Assembly: GCA_963812075.1 (NCBI GenBank)
Contig: CAWETN010000001.1
Span: 1-64,000, forward strand
Source: JAMXLO01 sp963812075
GTDB lineage: Bacteria; Pseudomonadota; Alphaproteobacteria; Acetobacterales; Acetobacteraceae
Direction of reading: 5' to 3'
Length of the DNA: 64,000 bases
The notes beneath the pieces were generated by a model. That model was not told where the DNA came from. It saw nothing but the letters and a program-made list of their open reading frames with translations, and searched no databases. Position 1 is the stretch's first letter. Every line of letters begins with the position of its first letter. The translations under genes and the position numbers were made by a program. This document shows positions 20,162-29,264 of this stretch, piece by piece.

Positions 20162-22125
20162 TCAGCGATCCGTTGCAGGCGCGAGCGCCCGTTCGCGCAC
20201 CGCCTTGAGCAGCCTGGCACGGGTATAGGGCTTCATGACGATGGGGTCGCTCGGCGGGATCTTGTCGGGGCCCAGCGCGTCGGCGGCGCCGGTCACGTAG
20301 ATCACCGGCAGTCTCGGGGTGGATCGAACGCGCCAGGCGCACGAACTCCGGCCCGGACATCATCGGCATGGCGTAATCCACCAGGGCGAGGCAGACGGGC
20401 CCGGCGGCCAGCACGTCGTGTCCCTCCGGTCCGCTGCCGGCCTCTTTCACGGCGTAGCCCGCCTCGCGCAGGAAGATCGCGGCAATCTCGCGCACATCGG
20501 GATCGTCGTCGACGACCAGCACGGTACCCCCGCCGCTCAGCCGCCGGGACGGCGTGCGGCTCGCCGGCAACGCCGGCGGTCTCGGCCAAGGCCGCCCGCG
20601 GCAGGAGGACCTCGACCGTGGTGCCTGCTGCGGTGCTGCCGGCGATCCGCGCGGTGCCGCCGAACTGCGTCGCCACCCCATAGACCTGTGCCAGCCCCAG
20701 CCCGCTGCCCTTGCCGATCGGCCTTGGTGGTGAAGAACGGCTCGAAGGCGTGCTCGAGCACCTCGCGGGTCATGCCGACGCCGGTATCGATCACCGCGAT
20801 CCGCACGTAGTCGCCCGGCATCGAGCCCGTCCGGGCCGCCGGCCTCCACCCGCTGCACGTTCGCCGTCGCGATGGTCAGCCGGCCGCCGTTCGGCATGGC
20901 GTCGCGCGCGTTGATCGCCAGGTTGAGCACCACGAGTTCCAGCTGGGTCGGATCGCTGGTCGCCGGCCACAGGTCCGGCGCCAGGTCGGTCTCCACCTGA
21001 ACGAGACCGCCGAGACTGCGCTGCAGCAGCTCGCCCATCCCGCCGATGACGTCATTCACGTCCACCGGCCGCGGGGACAGGTTCTGCCGGCGCGCGTAGG
21101 CCAGCAGCTGCTGGGTGAGCTCGCCGCCGCGCATCGCCGACCTCAGCGCCGCATCGACCAGTGTGGCCGAACGCGCATCGGTGACGCGGGACTGCAGCAG
21201 TTCGAGATTGCCGATCACCGCGGTGAGCAGGTTGTTGAAATCGTGCGCGATGCCGCCGGTGAGCTGGCCGATCGCCTCCATCTTCTGCGCCTGCCGCAGC
21301 TGCGCCTCCACCCGCCGCATCTCGGTCAGGTCGACCGACGCGAGCAGCACGTGCTCGATCCGACCGCTGTCGCCGGGCAGCGGCACCAGGTAGGACCGGC
21401 GCGACACCTCGCCGATCGGCAGGCGCGCGGTGTACTGGTACTCGACGGGCTGCCGCAACTCGATGGCGCGGCGATACTGCATTGTGGCGAATGCCGCCTG
21501 GTCCGGCGGCAGGGTCTCCTCCAGCGATTTCCCGACGACCGAACTCGCGGCTGTAGCCGGAATGTTGTTCCCACGCCGGATTGGCGTCCTCGCAGACGAT
21601 GCGGCCGTCCGGCTGGACGGCCATGAAGGCGAGGTCGATGGGCGAGTGCGCGAAAATCGCGCTGTAGCGGGCGCGCGAGCGGCGCAGTTCCTCCACCACC
21701 CGGCTCAACGCGCGGGTGCGCGCGCCGACCTCGCGCTCCAACTCGTCCGCGAAGCTGCGCAGCGCCCTCTCGGCCTCGATCCGCTCGCTGATGTCGCGCC
21801 AGTAGACGGTGACGCCATCGTGCGAGGGACCGACATTGACCGACACCCAGATTCCGGTGGTCGGCGACGGCGCCTCGAACGTGACGCCCCGCTGTTCCTC
21901 GCGGACCTCGCGCAGCACGCGCTCGTTCAGCGTGCCGACCATCTGGGGGAACCGTTCCCAGATGACCTGGCCGATGACCTCGGTCGCCGTCGCTCCCCAG
22001 AATTCGAGCGCGCGTCGGTTGGCGTAGACGATGCGCCAATCGCCATCCAGTGCGTAGAACGCATCCCCCATGCTCTCGAGGATGGCCCGGGCATCGGGCG
22101 ACAGAGTGGCCGGTTGCGGCTGCAC
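20162..22125 (-). CDS. Hybrid sensor histidine kinase, PAS-PAS-HisKA-HATPase-REC (frameshifted)
   Basis: This is a cytoplasmic hybrid kinase without obvious membrane segments. In order: a PAS domain (about 15-115), a second PAS domain with PDGRIVCEDAN, the HisKA box around IAHDFNNLL (phospho-accepting His), an HATPase with NLAINARDAMP, and a C-terminal receiver with VVDDD and the phospho-acceptor Asp in LVDYAMP. The order and the HDFNNLL motif fit the PAS-hybrid family. Frames change near 21548, 20822, 20722, 20565 and 20317; each is repaired by deleting one base. The start is GTG 22125 with GGGAG upstream. No partner response regulator is adjacent and the input signal is unknown. Confidence 0.88.
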
Positions 22126-22229
22126 GGCCAGAGGCTCCCTGGAGATCGTTACCCCCCTTATGGTTGCAGACGGGGCGGAAGCCTAGCCCAAGCGGCGAGG
22201 GCTGTGTCATTCACCGGGTCGGAGAAGAC

Positions 22230-23006
22230 ATGTCGCTGGCGCGTTCGACAAGGCGGGGCCTGTTGTCGTCACTCGGTGCGGCGGTCCTGGCGCGCGGCGC
22301 CTCGGCGGCCATCCCGGTTGCCGTTCAGCTCGTGCTCGCCGTGGACGTGTCCGGCAGCGTGAGCGAGGACAGGTTCGCGCTGCAGCGCGAGGGCTACGCC
22401 TCGGCCTTTCGCAATCCCGCGGTGCAGCAGGCCGTCCGCTCGACCTCGACCGGCTCGGTCGCCGTGGCGATGCTGCAATGGACCGGGCCGGCCCTGCATG
22501 TCGTCGCGGTGGACTGGACGCTGATCGACGATGCGGCTTCCGCTGACGGCTTCGCGGCCGCGATCGAGGCGGCGCCGCGGGCGCTGTTCGGCGGCGGCAC
22601 CTCGATCAGCGGCGCCATCGACCATGCTCTAGGCATGCTCGCACAGGCGCCGTTCCGCGGGCTGCGGCAGATCGTCGACGTCTCGGGCGATGGCGCGAAC
22701 AACCGCGGCCGTGCCGCCGAGGCCGCGAGGGACGCGGCAGTCAGCGCGGGAGCCACGGTGAACGGGCTGCCGATCCTGACGCTTGAGCCCGATCTGGACG
22801 TCTATTACCGCCAGAGCGTGATCGGCGGGCCCGGCGCGTTCGTCATGGCGGCGCGCAGCTACGACGAGTTTGCCGTCGCCATCCGCAGCAAGCTCATCAC
22901 CGAGATCGCCGGCTCAGGCGAACATGCTGTCGATGTCGGTCTGGGCGAGGTCGGGCGCGACCGACGGCGCATCCTGCACCGTCGGCGCCTCGGGCATGAT
23001 GCCTGA
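22230..23006 (+). CDS. DUF1194 (von Willebrand A-like) exported protein
   Basis: The product (about 258 residues) begins with an arginine-rich signal (STRRGLLSSLG) ending near GASAA, possibly Tat-dependent. The mature part has a MIDAS-like DVSGSVS motif, GGGTSISGAID and SGDGANNRG, typical of DUF1194, a vWA-fold family of unknown function. Family similarity ends near residue 230 (KLITEIAG). The remaining codons run about 93 bases antisense over the end of cheZ, so a lost stop is possible. The ATG has GGAGAAG six bases upstream. It is divergent from the sensor kinase. Confidence 0.85.
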   Translation: MSLARSTRRGLLSSLGAAVLARGASAAIPVAVQLVLAVDVSGSVSEDRFALQREGYASAFRNPAVQQAVRSTSTGSVAVAMLQWTGPALHVVAVDWTLIDDAASADGFAAAIEAAPRALFGGGTSISGAIDHALGMLAQAPFRGLRQIVDVSGDGANNRGRAAEAARDAAVSAGATVNGLPILTLEPDLDVYYRQSVIGGPGAFVMAARSYDEFAVAIRSKLITEIAGSGEHAVDVGLGEVGRDRRRILHRRRLGHDA

Positions 23007-23456
23007 CAGCATGGTCTCGACCTGCTGCAGGTGTTCGATCGCGCGACGGATGCGTTGACCGGTCAGGTCCTGGAACGTGCAGGCCTCGAAGATCGTATTG
23101 ACCTGCTCGGTCACCGCCGGCAGCGCGGCGGGATCGCCGCCCGCCTGCAGCCAGTTGCTGATGGCTTCGGCAGCTCCCATGATCTGGTTGGCTGCGGTCT
23201 CGGTCGCCTGAACCACCGCCTCCAGCTCGATGCCGCTGTTGAGCGTGCTGGCCATCGGCGGCGCCACCACGTGGGCGATCTGGTCGTGGATGCTCGCCAG
23301 CTTGGCCGACAGGTTCGTCTCGCTGTAGTCCACCAGTTGAACCGTGGCGTGGATCTCCATGCTCAGCTCGGCGATGCGGCGATCGACGAACCTGCGGAGG
23401 TCGTCGAACTCCGCGCGGATGCTTGCGCGAACGAGCTCTTCGAGGTCGGCGGACAT
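22914..23456 (-). CDS. cheZ: CheZ-type chemotaxis phosphatase
   Basis: The 180-residue, mostly helical protein matches CheZ of the alphaproteobacterial type, which dephosphorylates CheY-P to reset the flagellar switch. The diagnostic block is CTFQDLTGQRIRRAIEHL at about 125-142, where the Gln of FQDLTGQ is the expected catalytic residue. The C-terminus DIDSMFA resembles the short acidic CheY-binding tail. The start is the ATG giving MSADLEEL; upstream in-frame codons lack similarity. No other chemotaxis gene is nearby. Confidence 0.85.
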   Translation of the reverse strand: MSADLEELVRASIRAEFDDLRRFVDRRIAELSMEIHATVQLVDYSETNLSAKLASIHDQIAHVVAPPMASTLNSGIELEAVVQATETAANQIMGAAEAISNWLQAGGDPAALPAVTEQVNTIFEACTFQDLTGQRIRRAIEHLQQVETMLSGIMPEAPTVQDAPSVAPDLAQTDIDSMFA

Positions 23457-23624
23457 GGCGCCATCTGACGCCTGCGCGCTTAAGGCGAGGTAAACCGGGG
23501 GCCGGTCGCCGGTTAACTTGCCCTCACTCCTGTGCCACACTCTCCGTCTCGGCGGGTGGAACGCACCGTCGCCATGGGGAACGGCGGACCACGCCGTTTC
23601 GCCGCACTAGGGAGTGAATGTTCA

Positions 23625-24692
23625 GTGGCCACACAGAAAGTGTTGATCATGGGCGCGTCCTACGGGTCGCTGCTCGCGTCCAAACTGTTGTTCGCCGGGC
23701 ATCAGGTGACGTTGATCTGCCTGCCCGCCGAGGTTGCGGCGATCAACGCCGAGGGTATCCGGGTGCGTATGCCGATCCGGGGGCGTGCCGCGCCGGTCGA
23801 GATCAATTCGCGCAAGCTCCCCGGCAAGGTGACCGCCGCCGGCCCCGCCGGCATCAACCCCGGGGACTACGACCTGGTGGCACTGGCGATGCAGGAGCCG
23901 CAGTACCGCTCTCCCGGCGTGCGCGAGTTGCTGGACGCCGTTGCGAAGTCGCGCAAGCCGTGCATGTCGATCATGAACATGCCGCCGCTGCCCTACCTGA
24001 AGCGCATTCCCGGCCTGAACACCGACACGCTGCACCACTGCTTCACCGACGCCAGCGTGTGGGCGAATTTCGAGCCCGGCTGCCTGACGCTGTGCAGCCC
24101 CGATCCGCAGGCGATCCGCATGCCGGACGATCCGATCAACGTGCTGACGGTGACGCTGCCGACCAACTTCAAGGCGGCGCGCTTCGCTTCAGAGGCATCC
24201 ACCGACATCATGCGGCAGTTCCAGCGCGAGATCGAGGCGATCCGCTTCGACGCCGGCGACGCGATGATCGACCTGCCGGTGAAGCTGAAGGTGCACGAAT
24301 CGATCTTCGTGCCGCTGGCCAAGTGGGCAATGCTGTGCACCGGCAACTATCGCTGCGTGCGCAAGGACGCGGCGGTGACGATCAAGGAGGCGGTGCACAC
24401 CGACCTCGATGCGTCGAAGCGCATCTACGACTGGGTGCGTGACCTGTGCGTGCAGCTCGGCGCTGCGCCGGACGACCTGGTGCCGTTCGAGAAATACGCC
24501 GCCGCGGCGAACGGGCTGATCCGCCCGTCGTCGGCGGCGCGTGCGCTGTTCAACGGCGCGCCGAACATCGAGCGCGTCGATCGTCTCGTGCAGAGCATTG
24601 CCGCGCAGAAGGGCATGCGGAATGCCGAGTTGGATGCGACGGTGGCGCTGGTCGATGCGCGGCTGGAGCTGAATCGCAAGGCGGCGGCGTGA
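23625..24692 (+). CDS. Ketopantoate reductase-like NAD(P)-dependent oxidoreductase
   Basis: This 355-residue protein begins with a Rossmann dinucleotide-binding motif (VLIMGASYGSLLAS) and has the overall layout of the ApbA/PanE or opine-dehydrogenase type: an N-terminal NAD(P) domain followed by an alpha-helical substrate domain. It is longer than typical PanE (about 300), so the panE symbol is not used. The GTG at 23625 is chosen because it begins just before the Rossmann strand and has GGGAG about ten bases upstream. It is divergent from cheZ. The substrate is unknown. Confidence 0.7.
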   Translation: MATQKVLIMGASYGSLLASKLLFAGHQVTLICLPAEVAAINAEGIRVRMPIRGRAAPVEINSRKLPGKVTAAGPAGINPGDYDLVALAMQEPQYRSPGVRELLDAVAKSRKPCMSIMNMPPLPYLKRIPGLNTDTLHHCFTDASVWANFEPGCLTLCSPDPQAIRMPDDPINVLTVTLPTNFKAARFASEASTDIMRQFQREIEAIRFDAGDAMIDLPVKLKVHESIFVPLAKWAMLCTGNYRCVRKDAAVTIKEAVHTDLDASKRIYDWVRDLCVQLGAAPDDLVPFEKYAAAANGLIRPSSAARALFNGAPNIERVDRLVQSIAAQKGMRNAELDATVALVDARLELNRKAAA

Positions 24693-24699
24693 CCGGCTG

Positions 24700-24726
24700 T
24701 TAGGGCGGCCGAACAGGCCGCCCTAA
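24700..24726. terminator. GC-rich hairpin between convergent genes
   Basis: TTAGGGCGGCC (24700-24710) and GGCCGCCCTAA (24716-24726) form a perfect 11-bp stem with a 5-base loop GAACA. It sits 8 bases after the stop of the reductase gene and before the end of murJ on the other strand. There is no clear T run on either side, so it may act with Rho or as a transcript-end stabiliser. Confidence 0.5.
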
Positions 24727-24802
24727 ATCGGTGCCAACCCCACCGCTCCCGGTGCCAACCAATTGCAATATTTTGATTGAGCGATACCGATACGCCGATC
24801 GA

Positions 24803-26365
24803 TCAACCAGGTCCGGCACGTCTCCCTGTCCGGCGACGCAGAACCATCCTGCCGAAATCGCGCCATTCCGCTGCGCCGAGCGCCATCACCCCAGCAGCGT
24901 AGGCTGCCATGCCCAGCACGACCAATGCCGCCAGCGCAGCGAACCGCTCCATGCCGTGCAACGGCGCGGCAAACAGCACGGACTGTGCCAGCCACAACGC
25001 CACGCCCATCGCCGCGGCCGCCGCGACCATTCGTAGGCTGCGTCCCCATAGCCGTGCGTCCGGCCGCAGATGGCCCTGGCGCGCCAGCACCGCGCCCAGC
25101 CATCCGACGTTGAAGATCGCCGCCAGGCTGGTCGCCAGCGCCGGCCCGACATGCTGCAGCGGCACCATGAAGGCCACGTTCATCGCCAGGTTCAGCGCCA
25201 CCGCCGCGACGCCGATCTTCACCGGCGTCGCCGTGTCGCCGCGCGCGAAGAAGCCCGGCGCGAGCACCTTCACCAGCACGAACGCCGGCAGCCCCAGCGC
25301 ATAGGCCGACAGCGCCTGCGCCGACAGCCGCGCGCTCTCGGCGTCGAACGCGCCACGGCCGAACAGCGTCCACATCACCGGATATGCAGTGACGACCAGC
25401 GCCACCGCAGCGGGAAGGGTCAGGAACAGCGCGTATTCGATCGCCCGGTTCAGCGTGTCGAGCGAGGCCTCCGCCTCGCCGGCGCGCACCTGGCGGGACA
25501 GCAGCGGCAGCAGCGCGGTCCCCACCGCGGTGCCGATCACCCCCAGCGGCAGCTGCTGCACCCGGTCGGCGTAGTACAGCAACGAGACGGTGCCGGCCGG
25601 CAGCAGGCTGGCGATGATGACATCCACTGCGAGGTTGAGCTGGGTGACGCCGGCGCCGACCAGACCCGGGAGCATGCGCCGCAGCAGCACGCGGATCTGC
25701 GGCGTGAGGCGCGGGCGTGGCAGCCGAAGCCCCATGCCGGCGCGCCGCAGCGCCCACAGCAGCAGCCCCAGCTGCGCCACGCCCGACGCCGTCACGCCCC
25801 AGGACAACGCATGGCCGGCTGTGGCGACGTACGGCGTCAGCCACAGCATGCAGGCGATCGAGACCACGTTGAACAGCACGTAGGAGGCGGATGCGGCGGT
25901 GAACCGGTCGAGCCCGTTGAGGACCCCCGACACCAGGGCCGCCAGGCAGATCAGCAGGAGGTAAGGGAATGTTATCCGCGACAGCGTGACGGCCAGCGCG
26001 AACTTATCCGGCGTGGCGGCGAAGCCGGGCGCCAGCACCTGCATCATCTGCGGCATCAGCAGTTCGCCGGCGATGGTCAGCGCGCCAAGCCAGAACGCCA
26101 TCACGGCGAAGGTCTCTTCGGCGAAGCGGTGCGCCGCCGGACGGCCCTCGGCGGCGAGCATGCCGGCGAAGGCGGGGACGAAGGCGGCGTTGAACGCGCC
26201 TTCGCCGAACAGGCGGCGGAAGAGGTTCGGCAGCTTCAGGGCCACGAAGAATGCGTCGGCGATCGGGCCGGCGCCGAGCATCGCGGCGATCAGCATGTCG
26301 CGCGCGAAGCCCAGGATGCGGCTCCCCATGGTCCAGCCGCCGACGGTGAGCACGCCGCGCAGCAT
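24803..26365 (-). CDS. murJ: Lipid II flippase MurJ
   Basis: MurJ moves lipid II across the inner membrane for peptidoglycan synthesis. The 520-residue protein is hydrophobic throughout, with about 14 predicted membrane spans. It has the N-terminal SRILGFARDMLIA and the FVALKLPNLFRRLFGEGAF block typical of the family. The start (MLRGVLTVG) is the first ATG that fits the family; upstream same-frame codons are a shadow of gpsA. It is downstream of gpsA on the same strand, with 47 bases between. Confidence 0.96.
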   Translation of the reverse strand: MLRGVLTVGGWTMGSRILGFARDMLIAAMLGAGPIADAFFVALKLPNLFRRLFGEGAFNAAFVPAFAGMLAAEGRPAAHRFAEETFAVMAFWLGALTIAGELLMPQMMQVLAPGFAATPDKFALAVTLSRITFPYLLLICLAALVSGVLNGLDRFTAASASYVLFNVVSIACMLWLTPYVATAGHALSWGVTASGVAQLGLLLWALRRAGMGLRLPRPRLTPQIRVLLRRMLPGLVGAGVTQLNLAVDVIIASLLPAGTVSLLYYADRVQQLPLGVIGTAVGTALLPLLSRQVRAGEAEASLDTLNRAIEYALFLTLPAAVALVVTAYPVMWTLFGRGAFDAESARLSAQALSAYALGLPAFVLVKVLAPGFFARGDTATPVKIGVAAVALNLAMNVAFMVPLQHVGPALATSLAAIFNVGWLGAVLARQGHLRPDARLWGRSLRMVAAAAAMGVALWLAQSVLFAAPLHGMERFAALAALVVLGMAAYAAGVMALGAAEWRDFGRMVLRRRTGRRAGPG

Positions 26366-26412
26366 GCCACCCCCTGCCTTTGCGAGAGGGGGGCGGGGGG
26401 AGGGGGCGCCGC

Positions 26413-27375
26413 TCACTCGTCCCGCCGTGGCCGCGCGAGCAGTGTCGCGATCGACTCCGCCAGTGTCGTCCGTCCCGCCAGCAGGGCGGCGACCGCGGTG
26501 CAGATCGGCAGGTCCGCGCCGGTGGCGCGCGCGACGAGGGCAGGGGCGGTGGCTACCCCTTCGGTGACGGCGCTGCGCGAAGCCAGGATATCGGCAAGTC
26601 GCTCGCCACGGCCGAGCGCCAGGCCGAGGCTGTAGTTGCGACTGGCCGGCCCGGTGCAGGTCAGCAGCAGGTCCCCGAGGCCGGACAGCCCCATCGCCGT
26701 CTCGGCGCGTCCGCCCAACGCCTGGGCGAGCCGTGCCAGCTCCGCGACCCCTCGGGTGATCAGCGCGGCACGGGCATTTTCGCCCAGCCCGGCGCCGATC
26801 ACCGCTCCGGCCGCGATGGCGATGACGTTCTTCGCCGCTCCCCCGACCTGCGCGCCGATCGGGTCGTCGTTGCCATACAGCCGGAACGAGGGTGTGCCGA
26901 GCAGGGCGGCCACCTGCTCGCGCAGGTCGGCGTCGCGGGCGGCAACGACGGCGGCGGCCGGCAGGCCGGCAGCGATCTCGTGGGCGAAATTCGGCCCGGT
27001 GAGGACGGCGGCCGGTACGGCCGGGCACAGCTCGGCGACCACCTCGAGCGGCAGGCGGAGCGTCCCCTGCTCGACACCCTTGGCGCATGCCGCCAACGGC
27101 CCTAGTCCTGCGGGGAGCCGCCCGAGCACCGCGCGCAGGTGCTGCATGGGAACGGCGAGCAGGGCGAGATCGGCGCGCTGGGGTGGCGCGGCCGAAACCG
27201 CGATGGCGTCGTCCAGTCGCCAGCCGGGCAGGCGGGGGTTTTCCCGGCTGTCGGCAATCGCCGCTGCCCGGACCGGGTCGCGTGCCCACAGCGTCACCGC
27301 GTTGCCGGCGCGCGCCGCCTGGACTGCGAGCGCGGTGCCCCATGCTCCGGCGCCGATCACCGCGACGCTACTCAT
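26413..27375 (-). CDS. gpsA: NAD(P)H-dependent glycerol-3-phosphate dehydrogenase
   Basis: GpsA reduces dihydroxyacetone phosphate to sn-glycerol-3-phosphate for phospholipid synthesis. The 320-residue protein has the Rossmann GAGAWG at 8-13, TGPNFAHEIA, the catalytic Lys region GGAAKNVIAIA and GLSGLGDLLLTCTG, all standard for GpsA. Its start overlaps the rlmJ stop by 8 bases, forming a tsaD-rlmJ-gpsA-murJ run on the minus strand. tsaD and gpsA are frequent neighbours in alphaproteobacteria. Confidence 0.97.
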   Translation of the reverse strand: MSSVAVIGAGAWGTALAVQAARAGNAVTLWARDPVRAAAIADSRENPRLPGWRLDDAIAVSAAPPQRADLALLAVPMQHLRAVLGRLPAGLGPLAACAKGVEQGTLRLPLEVVAELCPAVPAAVLTGPNFAHEIAAGLPAAAVVAARDADLREQVAALLGTPSFRLYGNDDPIGAQVGGAAKNVIAIAAGAVIGAGLGENARAALITRGVAELARLAQALGGRAETAMGLSGLGDLLLTCTGPASRNYSLGLALGRGERLADILASRSAVTEGVATAPALVARATGADLPICTAVAALLAGRTTLAESIATLLARPRRDE

Positions 27376-28195
27376 CGGCGATCCGCGTGATGGCGGCCGT
27401 CTCGCCCGGCTCCCGATCGCCCAGCCGGGCGAGCAGAGCCGTCAGGATCGCCGGCACCTCATTCTCGAAACGGTAGGGCGGGTTCACCACGAGCAGGCCG
27501 CAGCCATTGAGCCGGGTCGCGTCGACCGGCTCCCGCAGGCACAGCTCGGCGGTCACGACGTCCCGCACGCCGCTTGCGGAGATCGCCGCCAGCAACTGGC
27601 GGACCGGCGCGCGCTGCTTGATCGGATACCAGGCGACGAATACGCCGGTGCGGCAGCGCTGCCAGCCGGCGACGATGCCGGCCGCGAGCTGTGCGAACTC
27701 GTCGGGCGCCTCGAACGGCGGATCGACCAGCACCAGGCTGCGCCGCTCGCGGGGCGGCAGCAGGGCGCCGAGTGCCTCCCACGCATCGCGCCGGTGCACC
27801 GCGACCTGCACGTCGCCGTGGAAGTTGCGACGCAGCGAGGCGGCATCCTCGGGATGCAGCTCGCAGCACGCCAAGCGGTCACCGGACCGCAGCAAAGCGC
27901 GCGCGATCGCCGGCGAGCCGGGATACAGGCCAAGCGACCGCACAAGCCCCGCGTAGTCCGCGAGCGCCGCCGGCGGATCGTCGAGCAGGCGTGCGATCCC
28001 CTGCCGCCATTCGCCCGTGCGCAGCGCCGGGGCGCCATCGAGATCGGTGCGACCAGGGCCGGCGTGGGTGTCGAGCACGAAAAACGGCGCCGGCTTGCGG
28101 TGCAGCGCGCGCAGCAGCCAGATCAGCACCGCGTGCTTCACGCAGTCGCCGAAGTTTCCGGCATGGAAGGCGTGGCGGTAGTTCACAGCGGCCAT
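27368..28195 (-). CDS. rlmJ: 23S rRNA (adenine2030-N6)-methyltransferase
   Basis: RlmJ methylates A2030 of 23S rRNA with S-adenosylmethionine. The 275-residue protein has the N-terminal NYRHAFHAGNFGDCVKH signature, the SAM-binding DTHAGPGRTD and the catalytic DPPFE motif, followed by WYPIK. The length fits the family. The gene overlaps tsaD by 13 bases and gpsA by 8 bases, so it is probably part of one transcript. Confidence 0.95.
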   Translation of the reverse strand: MAAVNYRHAFHAGNFGDCVKHAVLIWLLRALHRKPAPFFVLDTHAGPGRTDLDGAPALRTGEWRQGIARLLDDPPAALADYAGLVRSLGLYPGSPAIARALLRSGDRLACCELHPEDAASLRRNFHGDVQVAVHRRDAWEALGALLPPRERRSLVLVDPPFEAPDEFAQLAAGIVAGWQRCRTGVFVAWYPIKQRAPVRQLLAAISASGVRDVVTAELCLREPVDATRLNGCGLLVVNPPYRFENEVPAILTALLARLGDREPGETAAITRIADE

Positions 28196-29214
28196 CTCGG
28201 CCGCGGAGCGAAATCCAGCTCATCCACCAGCCCCAGCCGCAGCCGCTCGACCCCGGTCCATGCCACCATCACCGCGTTGTCGGTGCACAGCCGCACCGGC
28301 GGCGCGACCAGCGTAAATCCCTGCTCACCGGCGGCCGCTGCCAAAGCCACGCGGACCGCCGTGTTCGCCGCCACACCGCCCGCGACCACCAGCACGTGCG
28401 CGCCTGGTGCCCGCTGCCGCATCATCGCCATCGCGTGCTTCGCCCGGTCGGCCAGCACCTCGGCGACGGCAGCCTGGAAGCCGGCGGCGATGTCGGCTGC
28501 GACCTGCACCGGCAGCGGCCCCGCGCCGTGCCGCGCCACGTCCTGCGCCACCGCGGTCTTCAGGCCGGAGAAACTGAAGTCACACCCTGCCCGCCCCCGC
28601 ATCGGTCGGGGAAACGCATGCCGCCCCGGATCGCCGCCGGCCGCGAGCCGCTCCAGCGCCGGCCCGCCCGGCCAGCCCAGGCCGAGCAGCTTGGCCACCT
28701 TGTCGAACGCCTCGCCGGCCGCATCGTCCATCGTGCTGCCCAGCCGCACGTGCCGTCCCACGCCCTCGACCGCGACGCACTGGCAGTGTCCGCCCGAGAC
28801 CAGCAGCAGCAGGTAGGGAAACGCGACTCCGCCCTCCACCAGGCCCGGCAGCCGCGCGGTCAGCGCGTGCGCCTCCAGGTGGTTGACGGCGACGAACGGC
28901 AACCCGTGCGCGATGGCGATGCCCTTGGCGAACTGGCTGCCGACGATAAGCCCGCCGATCAGCCCCGGCCCGGCGCTCGCCGCCACCCCACCCAGCGCGT
29001 CGAACGCCAGTCCGGCCCGCGCCATCACGCCGCGTACTTGCTCCGGCAGGAAGGCCAGATGGGCGCGGGCAGCGATCTCCGGCACCACCCCGCCATAGGG
29101 CGCGTGCTCGCGTTCCTGGCTCAGCACTGCCTCAGCCAGCACCCGCCCGCCGGCGTCCAGCACCGCCGTGGCGGTCTCGTCGCAGGATGTTTCGATGCCC
29201 AGCACGGGGCGCAT
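28183..29214 (-). CDS. tsaD: tRNA N6-adenosine threonylcarbamoyltransferase
   Basis: TsaD, with TsaB and TsaE, transfers threonylcarbamoyl to A37 of ANN-decoding tRNAs. The 343-residue product has the ASKHA fold start GIETSCDETA, the metal-binding His112/His116 (NHLEAH), SAGPGLIGGL and the late VAGGVAANTAVR block. The start is ATG (MRPVLGIE). It diverges from hemC across 50 bases, a promoter-sized gap. tsaD-hemC divergence is a common alphaproteobacterial arrangement. Confidence 0.97.
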   Translation of the reverse strand: MRPVLGIETSCDETATAVLDAGGRVLAEAVLSQEREHAPYGGVVPEIAARAHLAFLPEQVRGVMARAGLAFDALGGVAASAGPGLIGGLIVGSQFAKGIAIAHGLPFVAVNHLEAHALTARLPGLVEGGVAFPYLLLLVSGGHCQCVAVEGVGRHVRLGSTMDDAAGEAFDKVAKLLGLGWPGGPALERLAAGGDPGRHAFPRPMRGRAGCDFSFSGLKTAVAQDVARHGAGPLPVQVAADIAAGFQAAVAEVLADRAKHAMAMMRQRAPGAHVLVVAGGVAANTAVRVALAAAAGEQGFTLVAPPVRLCTDNAVMVAWTGVERLRLGLVDELDFAPRPRWPL

Positions 29215-29264
29215 CCGCGCAGTCCGATCTTCCCAGTTGCCCGCCAGAGTAATAGGACGCCGCC

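Noticed and set aside
26370..26405. G-rich tract as a quadruplex or regulatory element between murJ and gpsA
   Set aside because: The G runs are irregular and the tract resembles common GC-rich intergenic repeats; nothing ties it to regulation.
25070..28816. Two long plus-strand open frames (521 and 726 codons)
   Set aside because: Antisense to murJ, gpsA, rlmJ and tsaD, all well conserved; no motif is found in the shadows.
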